Source of the DNA: Bin55 sp965205545
GTDB lineage: Bacteria > Pseudomonadota > Gammaproteobacteria > Pseudomonadales > Azotimanducaceae
Reading direction: 5' to 3'
DNA length: 64,000 bases
Assembly (NCBI GenBank): GCA_965205545.1
Contig: OZ242170.1
Span: 682,001 to 746,000, forward strand
This document shows positions 54,632 to 63,625 of the stretch, in pieces. The first letter of the stretch is position 1; every line of letters begins with the position of its first letter. The notes under the pieces are model-generated. The model did not search any database. It was not told the DNA's origin and saw only the letters and a program-made list of their open reading frames with translations. A program made the translations under genes and the position numbers.

Positions 54632-55073
54632 TTATGGTTCGCTACCTACGTTTCATTCAGGTAAAAACTATGACCTGGCGCATGCCTATGTGAATTCAGC
54701 CCAATCAACGTTTGTTTACCTGACGCGACTTAGCACGTTCATTCTAGACCAATACCCCCTGAGCGATAGATAGCTTGAGAGCAAACACTGCAAGAGCTTT
54801 GATGCGTTGGCTCAGAATTCACATGCAGGAGGAAGTAGCCGTTTACGAGATCTTGTAAGGTGGGAAAAATCTCCATGAGGACACAAGACTCGCAACCATC
54901 GAACTGGCTTTGCGTGTGGCAACCGTTGTCGACTTTGGGTCGTCTTGCCCGTCGTCCTAAGGAACATTTACTGCTGGGACTGCGGAAGAAACCTCAAGCA
55001 TCAAAGCAAGCTCGTGCAGACCTATAATCGGGCGTTTCTTATCCAATTTTAGATAGAGGATATCCCTGCGATC
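54632..55073. other. Intergenic region with a long-range inverted repeat
   Basis: About 440 bases between divergent genes. It contains TGTGAATTC (54689-54697) and its complement GAATTCACA (54815-54823), 117 bases apart, with further matching flanks. No ORF supported by a recognisable product. Promoters for both flanking genes must lie here. Confidence 0.45.
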
Positions 55074-55676
55074 ATGAGCCAAGCGCAAATTCAAGAGATA
55101 GAGAGCCAGATCTTCGAACTGGGCAAAAAGCTGCGAGAGCTTCACCAATCCACGGAGCCTACCGAGGTGCCGAATTACGAATTTGAAACGGAATTCGGGC
55201 AATCCACAATGCTGGAATTGTTTGGCCCACACGACAAACTACTGCTTATCCACAACATGGGGCAAGGGTGTCGATACTGTACGCTTTGGGCCGACGGATT
55301 CAATGGTTTCGTGCCACACTTGGAATCTGCGCTATCGGTAGTACTGGTCTCCAAAGACAGTCCTGATGTTCAAAGACGTTTTGCCAATTCCCGTGGGTGG
55401 AGATTCAGACTAGCCTCCCACGGTGGCGGCGCTTACATGCAAGAACAAACGAAAATGGACGACTACGACGACATGCCGGGTGCTGCAACCTATGAGCGTA
55501 GAGGAGACAAGATCTTTAGGAAGAATGGGTGCATATTCGGCCCAGGAGATCTCTATTGCCCACTCTGGAATCTGCTAGGTCTGGCAGGGCTTGGAGAATC
55601 CGAGTGGACTCCACAATTTCGGTATTGGACTGTACCGGAAACCATGGAGGACGGGGGCCAAAACGTCCAGGACTGA
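55074..55676 (+). CDS. DUF899 thioredoxin-like protein
   Basis: A 200-residue protein. An N-terminal helix with heptads (IQEIESQIFELGKKLREL) precedes a thioredoxin-like fold with GQGCRYCTLWADGFNG, the CxxC-containing motif of DUF899 proteins, and GPGDLYCPLWNLLGL near the end. The reaction is unknown; members are predicted to act on thiols or peroxides. Single gene with no partner. Confidence 0.88.
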   Translation: MSQAQIQEIESQIFELGKKLRELHQSTEPTEVPNYEFETEFGQSTMLELFGPHDKLLLIHNMGQGCRYCTLWADGFNGFVPHLESALSVVLVSKDSPDVQRRFANSRGWRFRLASHGGGAYMQEQTKMDDYDDMPGAATYERRGDKIFRKNGCIFGPGDLYCPLWNLLGLAGLGESEWTPQFRYWTVPETMEDGGQNVQD

Positions 55677-55803
55677 CGTAGACTGACTATCGCGACCCTT
55701 CGCGACCCCAGCTGCGAAATCGCTTGTGCATCGCTTACTTAAGTGGTCATAGGCTCCTTCTGTAACATTAGCCGCCATACAAATCCATAAAGGAGCGCGC
55801 CGA

Positions 55804-56556
55804 ATGAACCCCATGCTGGACAAACTCAAGGCAGGAAAAGTTGCGATTGGCTCTACGGCATCCTGGGACAACGAAACCAGATTCCTGGCTCGCTCCGGAT
55901 TGGATTTCCTTTTGTTCGATACACAGCACTCACCCGTAGAGATCAAACGGCTCAACTTCCCTATTGCAGCCATGAGGGGAGGAAGTGCGATTCCCATAAT
56001 TCGTGTCGGGGACAACACAGCGGAACAGATTTGCTACGCCCTTGATCAGGGCGCCAAGGGAGTGGTATGTCCTATGGTCAATTCTGGTCCCGCAGCGGCA
56101 GACATGGTTCAGTATTCGAAGTATCCCTTTGATGGAATCCGCAGTTCTGCCGGAGCACGAGGAGATTGGGGTGACTTTGACAACTACCGCGACTATTTGG
56201 ACGCCGTGAACGACAATGTACTCATAATCCCCATGGTGGAAACCCAAGAGGCCTTTTCGAACCTAGTCGACATCGTTACAACACCTGGCATCAACGCGTT
56301 GTTGATTGGACCTTCGGACTTCTCGATCAATCTTGACGTCCCTCTCGACTACACAAATCCGAAGTACCACGAGGCCATTGGCACGGTCGCGCGAACCTGC
56401 CGCGAAAACGGTGTCGCGCCAGGAATGTACTTCGTACCGCCCGGAATTGAACCTCAAACCCTTATTCAGATGGGATTTCAGTTCTTCACAATGTCTTGGC
56501 ACGAGTGGGCAAGCCAAGGTATTCGTGCAGGCGTAAAGCACGTTGCAGGAGAGTAG
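55804..56556 (+). CDS. HpcH/HpaI family class II aldolase
   Basis: A 250-residue metal-dependent aldolase that cleaves 2-oxo-3-deoxy or 4-hydroxy-2-oxo acids to pyruvate and an aldehyde. The first motif is LFDTQHSPVE (usual DxEH), then PIIRVGD; the metal ligands are Glu in PMVETQEA and Asp in IGPSDFS. Start ATG has AAAGGAG about 9 bases upstream. Substrate not predictable. Single gene. Confidence 0.88.
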   Translation: MNPMLDKLKAGKVAIGSTASWDNETRFLARSGLDFLLFDTQHSPVEIKRLNFPIAAMRGGSAIPIIRVGDNTAEQICYALDQGAKGVVCPMVNSGPAAADMVQYSKYPFDGIRSSAGARGDWGDFDNYRDYLDAVNDNVLIIPMVETQEAFSNLVDIVTTPGINALLIGPSDFSINLDVPLDYTNPKYHEAIGTVARTCRENGVAPGMYFVPPGIEPQTLIQMGFQFFTMSWHEWASQGIRAGVKHVAGE

Positions 56557-56686
56557 AGTCCTTACGCCCTCCAACAACTAGGGATTTACCACTGCCAACC
56601 GCGATGAGCTCTTGTAGCTTGACGGAGCATATAGCGTTGTTGGCTATCAGAATCTTCGCATTCTCAGGCGAAGAAAGGGACTGACA

Positions 56687-59600
56687 ATGAGCGAGTCTTC
56701 GTCAGATAGTTCCGCACCCGAATCTCAAGCAATTCAAAACCCCTTGTTGCGAGAAGCTCTTGATCTGCAACGACACAACTTGCTCGATATTGGCAAGCGA
56801 AACCCACTGACCAACGCCCCGATTCGATCATTCCGTCGCAATCAGCTCCTAATCGCACAGGAACTCTCCGACGAAATCTTTAGGATTCTGTTTGTAGAAG
56901 GAAAGAAATTCACCTTCCTGCCTGCAAAAGGAATTGATGCAGATGCATTAAGTGTGGAAGAGGCAATGAATTTGTCCGGTGACTTGTTCGTGCCCGATGA
57001 ACTTTCGAGCGATGTGAATCCAGCTCACAGCGACACTAAATTGCAGACTTTGCTTACTCCAGCTGCTCTTCAGAAGAAGCTGCTATATCTCTACCGGGAA
57101 GCTAGGAGCGTTGAGGAGGAACAGGGGGTCAGCGTACTCTTCCTTGCGCTTGGCTTCTTGTGCTACTACGAGTCCGAGTCGTCAGAAATTGCGAGATGCG
57201 CGCCGCTGATTCTGCTTCCGGTAGAACTGACGCGAGATTCAAGAAAAGGCCTCTTCCGTCTAGGCAAGCGCGACATGGATCTCGAGTCTAACAAGTCTCT
57301 TGCAATGCTCTTGCGCGAGGACTTTCAGCTCGTATTGCCAGATTTTCCAGAAGGAGACAGTTGGAAACCGTCAAACTACTTCAATGAGGTGGAAGATGCC
57401 ATCGCTTCGAAATCGCGTTGGACGGTGGAAGCAAATTCCATATCTCTTAGCTTCTTTTCCTTCGCTAAGTTTCTCATGTATCGCGATCTGGAACTCGATC
57501 ACTATCGCTCAGGCGACGCAGACCTCGCCGGAGTCCGCCTGATTGAAAACCTTCTCACTGGAGGTCACGCCAGTGGTCAGGAATCTCCGCGAGTGTCGAT
57601 CACGGCGCCAGAGCAGATTTCGAATCTCGACGCAAAGTACAGCAATCCCAAAGACTTGGGGCACATCCTGGATGCTGACTCTTCCCAAACTCAGGTGATC
57701 ATGGCGGCAATGGAAGGAAAGAACATTGTCGTGCAAGGACCTCCTGGAACGGGAAAGTCCCAAACCATTGCTAATGTGATTGCCGGCGCCGTAAACGAAG
57801 GCAAACGGGTCTTGTTCATTGCCGAAAAGCGTGCTGCGCTCGAGGTCGTCATGAAGCGACTCGTGCAATGCGGGTTGGGTCCGCTTTGCTTGGAATTGCA
57901 CTCGCATAAAGCGAACAAAGCGAATGTGTACGCAAGCCTGAAGGAGACCTTTGAGCTCAATCGCCCTGTGGAAGTAGCCGAATCCGAGTACGAGGAACTT
58001 CAACAGCTTAGAGACAAACTCAATCGAGTATCAGATCTTGTTCATACCCAAGATTCCACTACTGGAAACACTGCATTCCGATTGATGGGCAGGATTTCCA
58101 AACTATCGGGTCAAGGAACGCCGCCGGCCGAGTTCGAGATTCCTGAAATTGCCTCTTGGACTATAGAGGAATTCGATGAAAGACGTGGACTTGTGCGTAG
58201 GTTTGCAGAAGCAACGAAGGAACATGGAAGTGAGCTTCAACACATCTGGAGAGGCGTCGAAAACAGACTTTCGCCAGTTGACCGGCAAAGACTTGACAGT
58301 TTACTGGAGCAAGCGTCCACGAGTTTTTCCGAACTGCAGGATAGATTTCGATTGGCTGCACTAGCAGCTAGCGTGGATTGGGATCTCACTGAGAATGGGA
58401 TTTTGCGAGTAAAGGAGCAACTCGCACAACTTCGGAATATGCCAGGCGTTGTACCGGAACTGATTCAAAGAGAAGTGGTGACCAAACATTGCAGAGCGTT
58501 GGTTGAGCTTTGTGAATTTCTCAACAAAACAAGGAAGGCAGAATCCGCACTTGAGGCAACTGTGATCTCTCGAGCCTTGGAAATGGATTGGGAACACCAC
58601 TTGAATGCACTGGCCAAACACGGCTCCAGCATGTTGCGTTGGTTCAACTCTTCCTACCGGAATGCCATACGCACCTTGAGTGATGTGTGCAAAGAAAAGT
58701 TGCCTAGTAAGCAACTGCAACGCATGGAGCTACTTGAACGGCTTGTCAACGTAGAAAAGTTGAGAGGCGCTATCCAAGACCGCGATGCATTGGGAAGGGA
58801 ATTTTTCGGTGTTGCGTGGAACCAATCCAAGACATCATCCGAGAGAGCACATAGTGCGCTCTATTGGATTGATCAGCAGTCTACAGCTCTTGGTGACGCT
58901 TCGGAAGTGCAAGAGCAAGTTGCCAATCTTGACGCGTCCGTCGATCTCGAGGAGATGGAAACTGTTCTAGCTAACACTTGGGCTAACTGGGATCAACACT
59001 GGAGTCAGGTTGTAGAGCTTACCGGGTTGGATTGCATGAAGGCGTTTGGCAGGCACGATCTCTCGGACCTCGAGATTGAATCGATCTACCAACGACTTCT
59101 CGACTGGTCCAATCACGCTGATCAACTTGCGGGCTACCACGAGTTACTAAGCATCGGTAATCTCTTGGCCAAGAATGGTTTGGAGGAAATACGAAACCAG
59201 ATTGGCAGCGGACAGCTGCCCTGCTCTACGGCCGCGGATACATTCGCTCTGCTCCGCTCCGAACGAGTGCTCAAGAACATTTTGAAAGAGCACCCCGAAC
59301 TTGAGACTGTCAGTGGTTCCGAACGCACCGCAACCGTCGAGCTATTTAAGCAAAAGGACGAAGAGCTGAGAGAGTTGACCGCACAGGAAGTCTCGCTGAA
59401 ACACTACAAGGGGATTCCGCGAGGAGGCACCGGTATGGTTGGCATAGTGCGTGGCGAGCTTGCCAAGAAACGACATCACATGCCAATTCGCAAACTGCTC
59501 GATACTGCGGGAGACGTTGTGGCGGCACTTAAACCCGTTTTTCTGATGAGTCCGCTGTCAGTAGCCCAATACCTAAAACCAGGAGGAATGGCCTTCGATC

Positions 59601-61615
59601 TCTTGCTTATCGACGAAGCGAGCCAAGTCAAGCCGCAGGAGGCGTTGGGAGCAATCATTCGGGCCAAGCAAGTCGTTGTCGTCGGAGATCAAAAGCAGAT
59701 GCCGCCAACCTCGTTCTTTGATCGCCAAACGTCTGGCGACGACGAGAGCGACACAGAAGAGGAATATGACGAAGCAGCCCAACTGGCGCAGCAATCCACG
59801 GATATGGAAAGCATTCTTGCTCTTTGCGATGCTCGCTTTGGGAATCGTGCAATGTTGAGTTGGCACTACAGATCCGAACACCCATCTCTCATAGACGTCT
59901 CGAACCACGAATTCTATGCGGGCAAGCTTCTCTATCCGCCCTCTGCCGAATTCGCATCTACCATCAATGGAATGCGCTTCGTGCATGTCCAAAACGGGGT
60001 GTACGATCGTAGCAGGCGACGACACAATGAAGTCGAAGCAGACACCATTTGCAGTCACATCTTGGACCATGTTCGAGACCATCCAAATTGGTCACTTGGC
60101 GTAGTTGGATTGTCGGTAGCACAGCGCGATCTCATTCAAACAAAGGTTGAAGCGTTGTGTCGCGAACATCCCCATGTGGAGCGGTTTTGCGATGAATCCA
60201 AGCAAGAGCCTTTTTTCGTAAAGAACCTGGAAAACGTGCAAGGAGACGAAAGAGATGTAATTTTTGTTTCAATCGGGTATGGCAAGGACGCCAACGGCTA
60301 TTTCGGCCAGTCGTTCGGTCCGGTGTCGCAAAAAGGTGGTGAGCGCCGACTCAACGTTCTGTTTACCAGAGCTCGCAAGCGCTGCGTGATCTTCGCATCG
60401 ATTACGCACGAAGACATTAGGGTTGACGCCGCACAATATCAAGGACCGCGGGTCTTGAAGCGCTTCATGAAGTACGCAGCAACAGGCGATTTGGACATTC
60501 CCGTGGAAACCGGCGACGAGATGGATAGCCCATTTGAGGAGGACGTTGCCGGTGTGTTGGAGGAACACGGTTACGTCGTCCATCCACAGGTTGGAGCATC
60601 GGGTTTCAAAATTGATTTGGCAATAGTCGACCCGGACAACAACAATCACTACATACTCGCCATCGAATGCGATGGTGCACGCTACCACTCTTCTAGTTGG
60701 GCTCGCGAACGCGACCGCCTGCGTCAGCAAGTGCTCGAAACGAAAGGGTGGAGATTCCATCGCATTTGGAGCACCGACTGGTTCTACAGTCGGCCCTCGG
60801 AAATCCAGAAACTGCTTCGGGAGATCGAAGAAGCAAGAGAGTATTTCAGGTCTCAGCGATCGGGCGAGATCCATAGTGCTGCGCTGCCTGATCAAGACGG
60901 TAAAAATGAATCAGATTTGGATTCCAATCAGTCCAATAGATCAGCTAGCGAGATCGCTGCAACCCTGGACGAGACATCCCGTGCGACACAGACTCGCCAT
61001 GTTCGGGTTGTCGAACGTACAGATCAAACACACACGCCATCATGGTCCGTTCCCTATGTGGAATCCACGTTAGAGATCGACGACCAATTGCTGGGTTTCG
61101 AAATACATGAACTGGAGCCAAAGTTCTTTGTGCAGAGTGTCGAACACATCGTGAAGATAGAAGGACCCGTTCATTCGGACGTCATCATCTCGAGAATTGC
61201 ACGCAGCTGGGAAAAGAACAGGGTTGGCTCCCGCATTCGTTCCACTCTGCAGCAGAGCATTGATCTCACACTTAAATCAGGTGCAATTTGTCGATCAGAG
61301 TCAGATGGAGATGAGTTCTTTGTTCGCAACGGCCACTCCGAAACCGAAGAACTCCGTGATCGCACAAACGTACAGAACTCTAAGGTGAGGAATCCTGGGT
61401 GCGTTCCTAGGTCCGAGATTCGTCAAGCGATTCTCAATACCGTGCAGGAAAACTTCTCTCTCTCAATTGATGAATGCCTCAAGGAAACTCAGCGCGTTTT
61501 GGGCATCTCACAAGGTCGGGCAAGCATGCTAGAGATCATTGACGAGGAAACTACAAACCTAGATAAAGAAGGTTTCATCAGTCGTACCGGCTATGTCTTG
61601 CGGCAAACCACATGA
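56687..61615 (+). CDS. DUF4011-SF1 helicase-Vsr-like nuclease (defence protein)
   Basis: A 1642-residue single-chain protein. An N-terminal DUF4011-like region (about 20-300; LLDIGKRNPLTNAPIRSF) is followed by a split superfamily 1 helicase: Walker A GPPGTGKS (351-358), a long helical insert (about 420-900), Walker B LLIDEASQVKP (about 973-983) and the later motif QGDERDVIFVSIGYG. A Vsr/MTES_1575-like nuclease (about 1281-1370; FKIDLAIVD and AIECDGARYH) and a C-terminal winged-helix DUF3320-like part (about 1484-1550) follow. This order matches the antiphage protein described as Hhe. It converges on a PIN-domain module. Confidence 0.88.
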   Translation: MSESSSDSSAPESQAIQNPLLREALDLQRHNLLDIGKRNPLTNAPIRSFRRNQLLIAQELSDEIFRILFVEGKKFTFLPAKGIDADALSVEEAMNLSGDLFVPDELSSDVNPAHSDTKLQTLLTPAALQKKLLYLYREARSVEEEQGVSVLFLALGFLCYYESESSEIARCAPLILLPVELTRDSRKGLFRLGKRDMDLESNKSLAMLLREDFQLVLPDFPEGDSWKPSNYFNEVEDAIASKSRWTVEANSISLSFFSFAKFLMYRDLELDHYRSGDADLAGVRLIENLLTGGHASGQESPRVSITAPEQISNLDAKYSNPKDLGHILDADSSQTQVIMAAMEGKNIVVQGPPGTGKSQTIANVIAGAVNEGKRVLFIAEKRAALEVVMKRLVQCGLGPLCLELHSHKANKANVYASLKETFELNRPVEVAESEYEELQQLRDKLNRVSDLVHTQDSTTGNTAFRLMGRISKLSGQGTPPAEFEIPEIASWTIEEFDERRGLVRRFAEATKEHGSELQHIWRGVENRLSPVDRQRLDSLLEQASTSFSELQDRFRLAALAASVDWDLTENGILRVKEQLAQLRNMPGVVPELIQREVVTKHCRALVELCEFLNKTRKAESALEATVISRALEMDWEHHLNALAKHGSSMLRWFNSSYRNAIRTLSDVCKEKLPSKQLQRMELLERLVNVEKLRGAIQDRDALGREFFGVAWNQSKTSSERAHSALYWIDQQSTALGDASEVQEQVANLDASVDLEEMETVLANTWANWDQHWSQVVELTGLDCMKAFGRHDLSDLEIESIYQRLLDWSNHADQLAGYHELLSIGNLLAKNGLEEIRNQIGSGQLPCSTAADTFALLRSERVLKNILKEHPELETVSGSERTATVELFKQKDEELRELTAQEVSLKHYKGIPRGGTGMVGIVRGELAKKRHHMPIRKLLDTAGDVVAALKPVFLMSPLSVAQYLKPGGMAFDLLLIDEASQVKPQEALGAIIRAKQVVVVGDQKQMPPTSFFDRQTSGDDESDTEEEYDEAAQLAQQSTDMESILALCDARFGNRAMLSWHYRSEHPSLIDVSNHEFYAGKLLYPPSAEFASTINGMRFVHVQNGVYDRSRRRHNEVEADTICSHILDHVRDHPNWSLGVVGLSVAQRDLIQTKVEALCREHPHVERFCDESKQEPFFVKNLENVQGDERDVIFVSIGYGKDANGYFGQSFGPVSQKGGERRLNVLFTRARKRCVIFASITHEDIRVDAAQYQGPRVLKRFMKYAATGDLDIPVETGDEMDSPFEEDVAGVLEEHGYVVHPQVGASGFKIDLAIVDPDNNNHYILAIECDGARYHSSSWARERDRLRQQVLETKGWRFHRIWSTDWFYSRPSEIQKLLREIEEAREYFRSQRSGEIHSAALPDQDGKNESDLDSNQSNRSASEIAATLDETSRATQTRHVRVVERTDQTHTPSWSVPYVESTLEIDDQLLGFEIHELEPKFFVQSVEHIVKIEGPVHSDVIISRIARSWEKNRVGSRIRSTLQQSIDLTLKSGAICRSESDGDEFFVRNGHSETEELRDRTNVQNSKVRNPGCVPRSEIRQAILNTVQENFSLSIDECLKETQRVLGISQGRASMLEIIDEETTNLDKEGFISRTGYVLRQTT

Positions 61616-61766
61616 CAGTTACAAGAATTCACTGAAGTTTTGGACTAAAGCCGACGCGAATATTCGAGTCTGCTCTAGCTACATTGCGTGGTTTGGCCGG
61701 AGGTGGAGCTAACCCAAGGCATCTAGTCGCATAGTTTTGATTGAGATATGCGACTATCTGACAGTG

Positions 61767-62633
61767 CTAACGGGCAATTTGGAAACCCGCGTCCGTGGCA
61801 GCAGCACGAGTTCGTGAAACTCGATCCATCTCCAGCCAACGAGCATCTTGCCATTCAGGAAGCGCCAAGTTCTTCCTTGCCTTTTTCCAGCGCTCCCTAG
61901 TTGACTTGCCATAGTCCTCCTCTCGGCGTACTCGGCAAGATTGATCGGGAAACGTATCGCCTAATTCGTCAAGAAATCGCATCATTGTTAAGTAGTCTTC
62001 ACGCTCTGATCGACTGGAGTCTGAAAGGGTCATTGTGATCGACGATAGATGCGCGTAAGTCAGCAGATTATCGTTTCCCACCCAATTCGCTAGTCCTTCA
62101 TCGGGTGAGTACACAAGATCACGATTACGCAAGCCGGAGTCCTTTAACCATTGATTCAATCCTTGGTGGTCTATGGAACGCCGATTTTTCGTAATGACGA
62201 GATCTGCACCAGCCGTGATGGCTTCCGTCATTATGATCAAGTCGTTGGTATATTGACTGGCTGACCTCTCGTTAAATATTCCACCTGGAATTCGTGCTGC
62301 AATATCCATTACAGCAACCAGAAGGTCTTCTCCTTGTTCTAGGCACCGAATCGGACCTTTGGAGCTGGCTAGTGATTCACGCACCCAAACCTCAACTGCT
62401 CTGCCCGTTGCTTGCAACACAGCGGATTGAAGTTCTTGAGTAATACGGGCGTTTGAAGCCTGGATTCGTCGATTCCAATACATCGCCTCGGCATATCGCA
62501 AGGTTGTAATGCACTCGTCAATCACCGTTGGTGTCGTGTAAATGGGTTCTTCCATTTGAACAGCGATCCCTGCTAGAAATCGACGAGGTTCGGGAAATGC
62601 GATTATGTTAGTGTCTGCAACAAATATTGTCAC
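61767..62633 (-). CDS. PIN-like domain protein (putative RNase toxin)
   Basis: A 288-residue protein. The N-terminal motif FVADTNIIAF supplies the first PIN aspartate, CITTLRY carries an acidic partner Glu/Asp before it (VIDECI), and TNDLIIMTEAITAGADLVITKN matches the C-terminal PIN aspartates. The 100-residue helical tail (SREDYL... KKARKNLALPEW) is longer than in VapC toxins. The start is GTG with AGG about 8 bases upstream. A 70-residue gene ends 17 bases upstream, forming a toxin-antitoxin-like pair. Confidence 0.7.
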   Translation of the reverse strand: MTIFVADTNIIAFPEPRRFLAGIAVQMEEPIYTTPTVIDECITTLRYAEAMYWNRRIQASNARITQELQSAVLQATGRAVEVWVRESLASSKGPIRCLEQGEDLLVAVMDIAARIPGGIFNERSASQYTNDLIIMTEAITAGADLVITKNRRSIDHQGLNQWLKDSGLRNRDLVYSPDEGLANWVGNDNLLTYAHLSSITMTLSDSSRSEREDYLTMMRFLDELGDTFPDQSCRVRREEDYGKSTRERWKKARKNLALPEWQDARWLEMDRVSRTRAAATDAGFQIAR

Positions 62634-62650
62634 GGTATAGGCCTGCGAAC

Positions 62651-62863
62651 TTAAGAAAGGCTAGTGCTTCGACCATTGACCAAGTAGAGCTCTTTTTCAC
62701 GAGGTGAGAGAGGCCTGACTCTTCTGGGACTCTCCGCATGCTCGGCGACCAGCTCGTCGATAACTTCTTCATCGACTCCACATTCAAGCAATATCTTAGC
62801 CATTCGTCGAGACAATGACGCCTCGACTTGCCTAGCATCCCGCCATGTGAAGTGCGTTCTCAT
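62651..62863 (-). CDS. Small protein upstream of the PIN gene (putative antitoxin)
   Basis: A 70-residue charged protein, with an N-terminal amphipathic helical region (QVEASLSRRMAKILLECGVDEEVIDELV) and a basic Pro/Arg-rich C-terminus. I recognise no family. Size, charge, order (small gene first) and 17-base spacing are those of VapB-like antitoxins, but no ribbon-helix-helix or AbrB motif is evident. Confidence 0.55.
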   Translation of the reverse strand: MRTHFTWRDARQVEASLSRRMAKILLECGVDEEVIDELVAEHAESPRRVRPLSPREKELYLVNGRSTSLS

Positions 62864-63278
62864 TTCTCTGCGTTAGAGTCTTTCACAACATCAATAATAT
62901 AGGGCAATTGCAAGCTGATTCAAGATATTGCTCTAGAGACGAGTGCGCGATCACAATCTCTGACGCAACGAGGCAGCAAGCAAAAAGCACCCCAAACATC
63001 TACTACACATTGAGTGCAACCATATCGAATTGCGCTGTCAATTGCTTGGCCCTGGCATCTCGTAACTGCGTACTCCACTCTCATTGAAGCTCGTGGAGTT
63101 CCACCGTGGTACTACCAAGTACCCAGATTCGTGTTCAAGCCAGAAAAATTTGCTGCTTGGGTCTGTTGAAGCGGAAATGACGAAATTTGCTATTCCGTGT
63201 CATTCGATTCTTGTGGTCACGCTTCCACTTCCACAGAACATTTTCTGGTGGCTGAAAGCAACGTTTATGTAGAAAGTG
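62864..63278. other. Intergenic region between the PIN module and tRNA-Pro
   Basis: About 415 bases with no supported gene. The left end should carry the promoter of the PIN module. I looked for an integrase gene fragment or a copy of the tRNA 3' end marking an element border and saw neither. Confidence 0.5.
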
Positions 63279-63355
63279 TGGTCGGGACGGCCGGATTCGA
63301 ACCGGCGACCACGTGACCCCCAGTCACGTGCGCTACCAGACTGCGCCACGTCCCG
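63279..63355 (-). tRNA. proL: tRNA-Pro (GGG)
   Basis: A 77-base cloverleaf on the minus strand. The 7-bp acceptor stem CGGGACG/CGTCCCG, D-arm with GGTAGCG, anticodon stem CGTGA/TCACG with loop CTGGGGG (anticodon GGG), T-arm with GGTTCGAATCC, and an encoded 3' ACCA. It follows the MerR-like gene on the same strand. Confidence 0.95.
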
Positions 63356-63625
63356 TGATATCGCTAGACTGAGATCATAATAACCTATACCAATACTAGC
63401 CAAATTGCAGTAAATTCCGCGAGCTGGACCAATTTCTAGAGCGATCTAACTAAGGAATCCAGCCCAATACGCGCTAAGAAATTTGTCGGCACGGGCACAA
63501 CAGTGCAACTCTATCCATAGAGGACGCACCCGAAGCTGAAAGCTCGCTGAACCTACAGTGAGTATGGGCTAAACGGATCCGTTTGCGACGGTAACTGACC
63601 AATAAAGTCAAGCGAATGCAGCCAC

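Noticed and set aside
60269..60895. 208-codon minus-strand frame inside the DUF4011 gene
   Set aside because: Antisense to conserved helicase and nuclease motifs; no start signal or domain of its own.
63279..63355. Integrated element attached at tRNA-Pro
   Set aside because: No integrase gene and no second copy of the tRNA 3' end were found in the window; only proximity remains.
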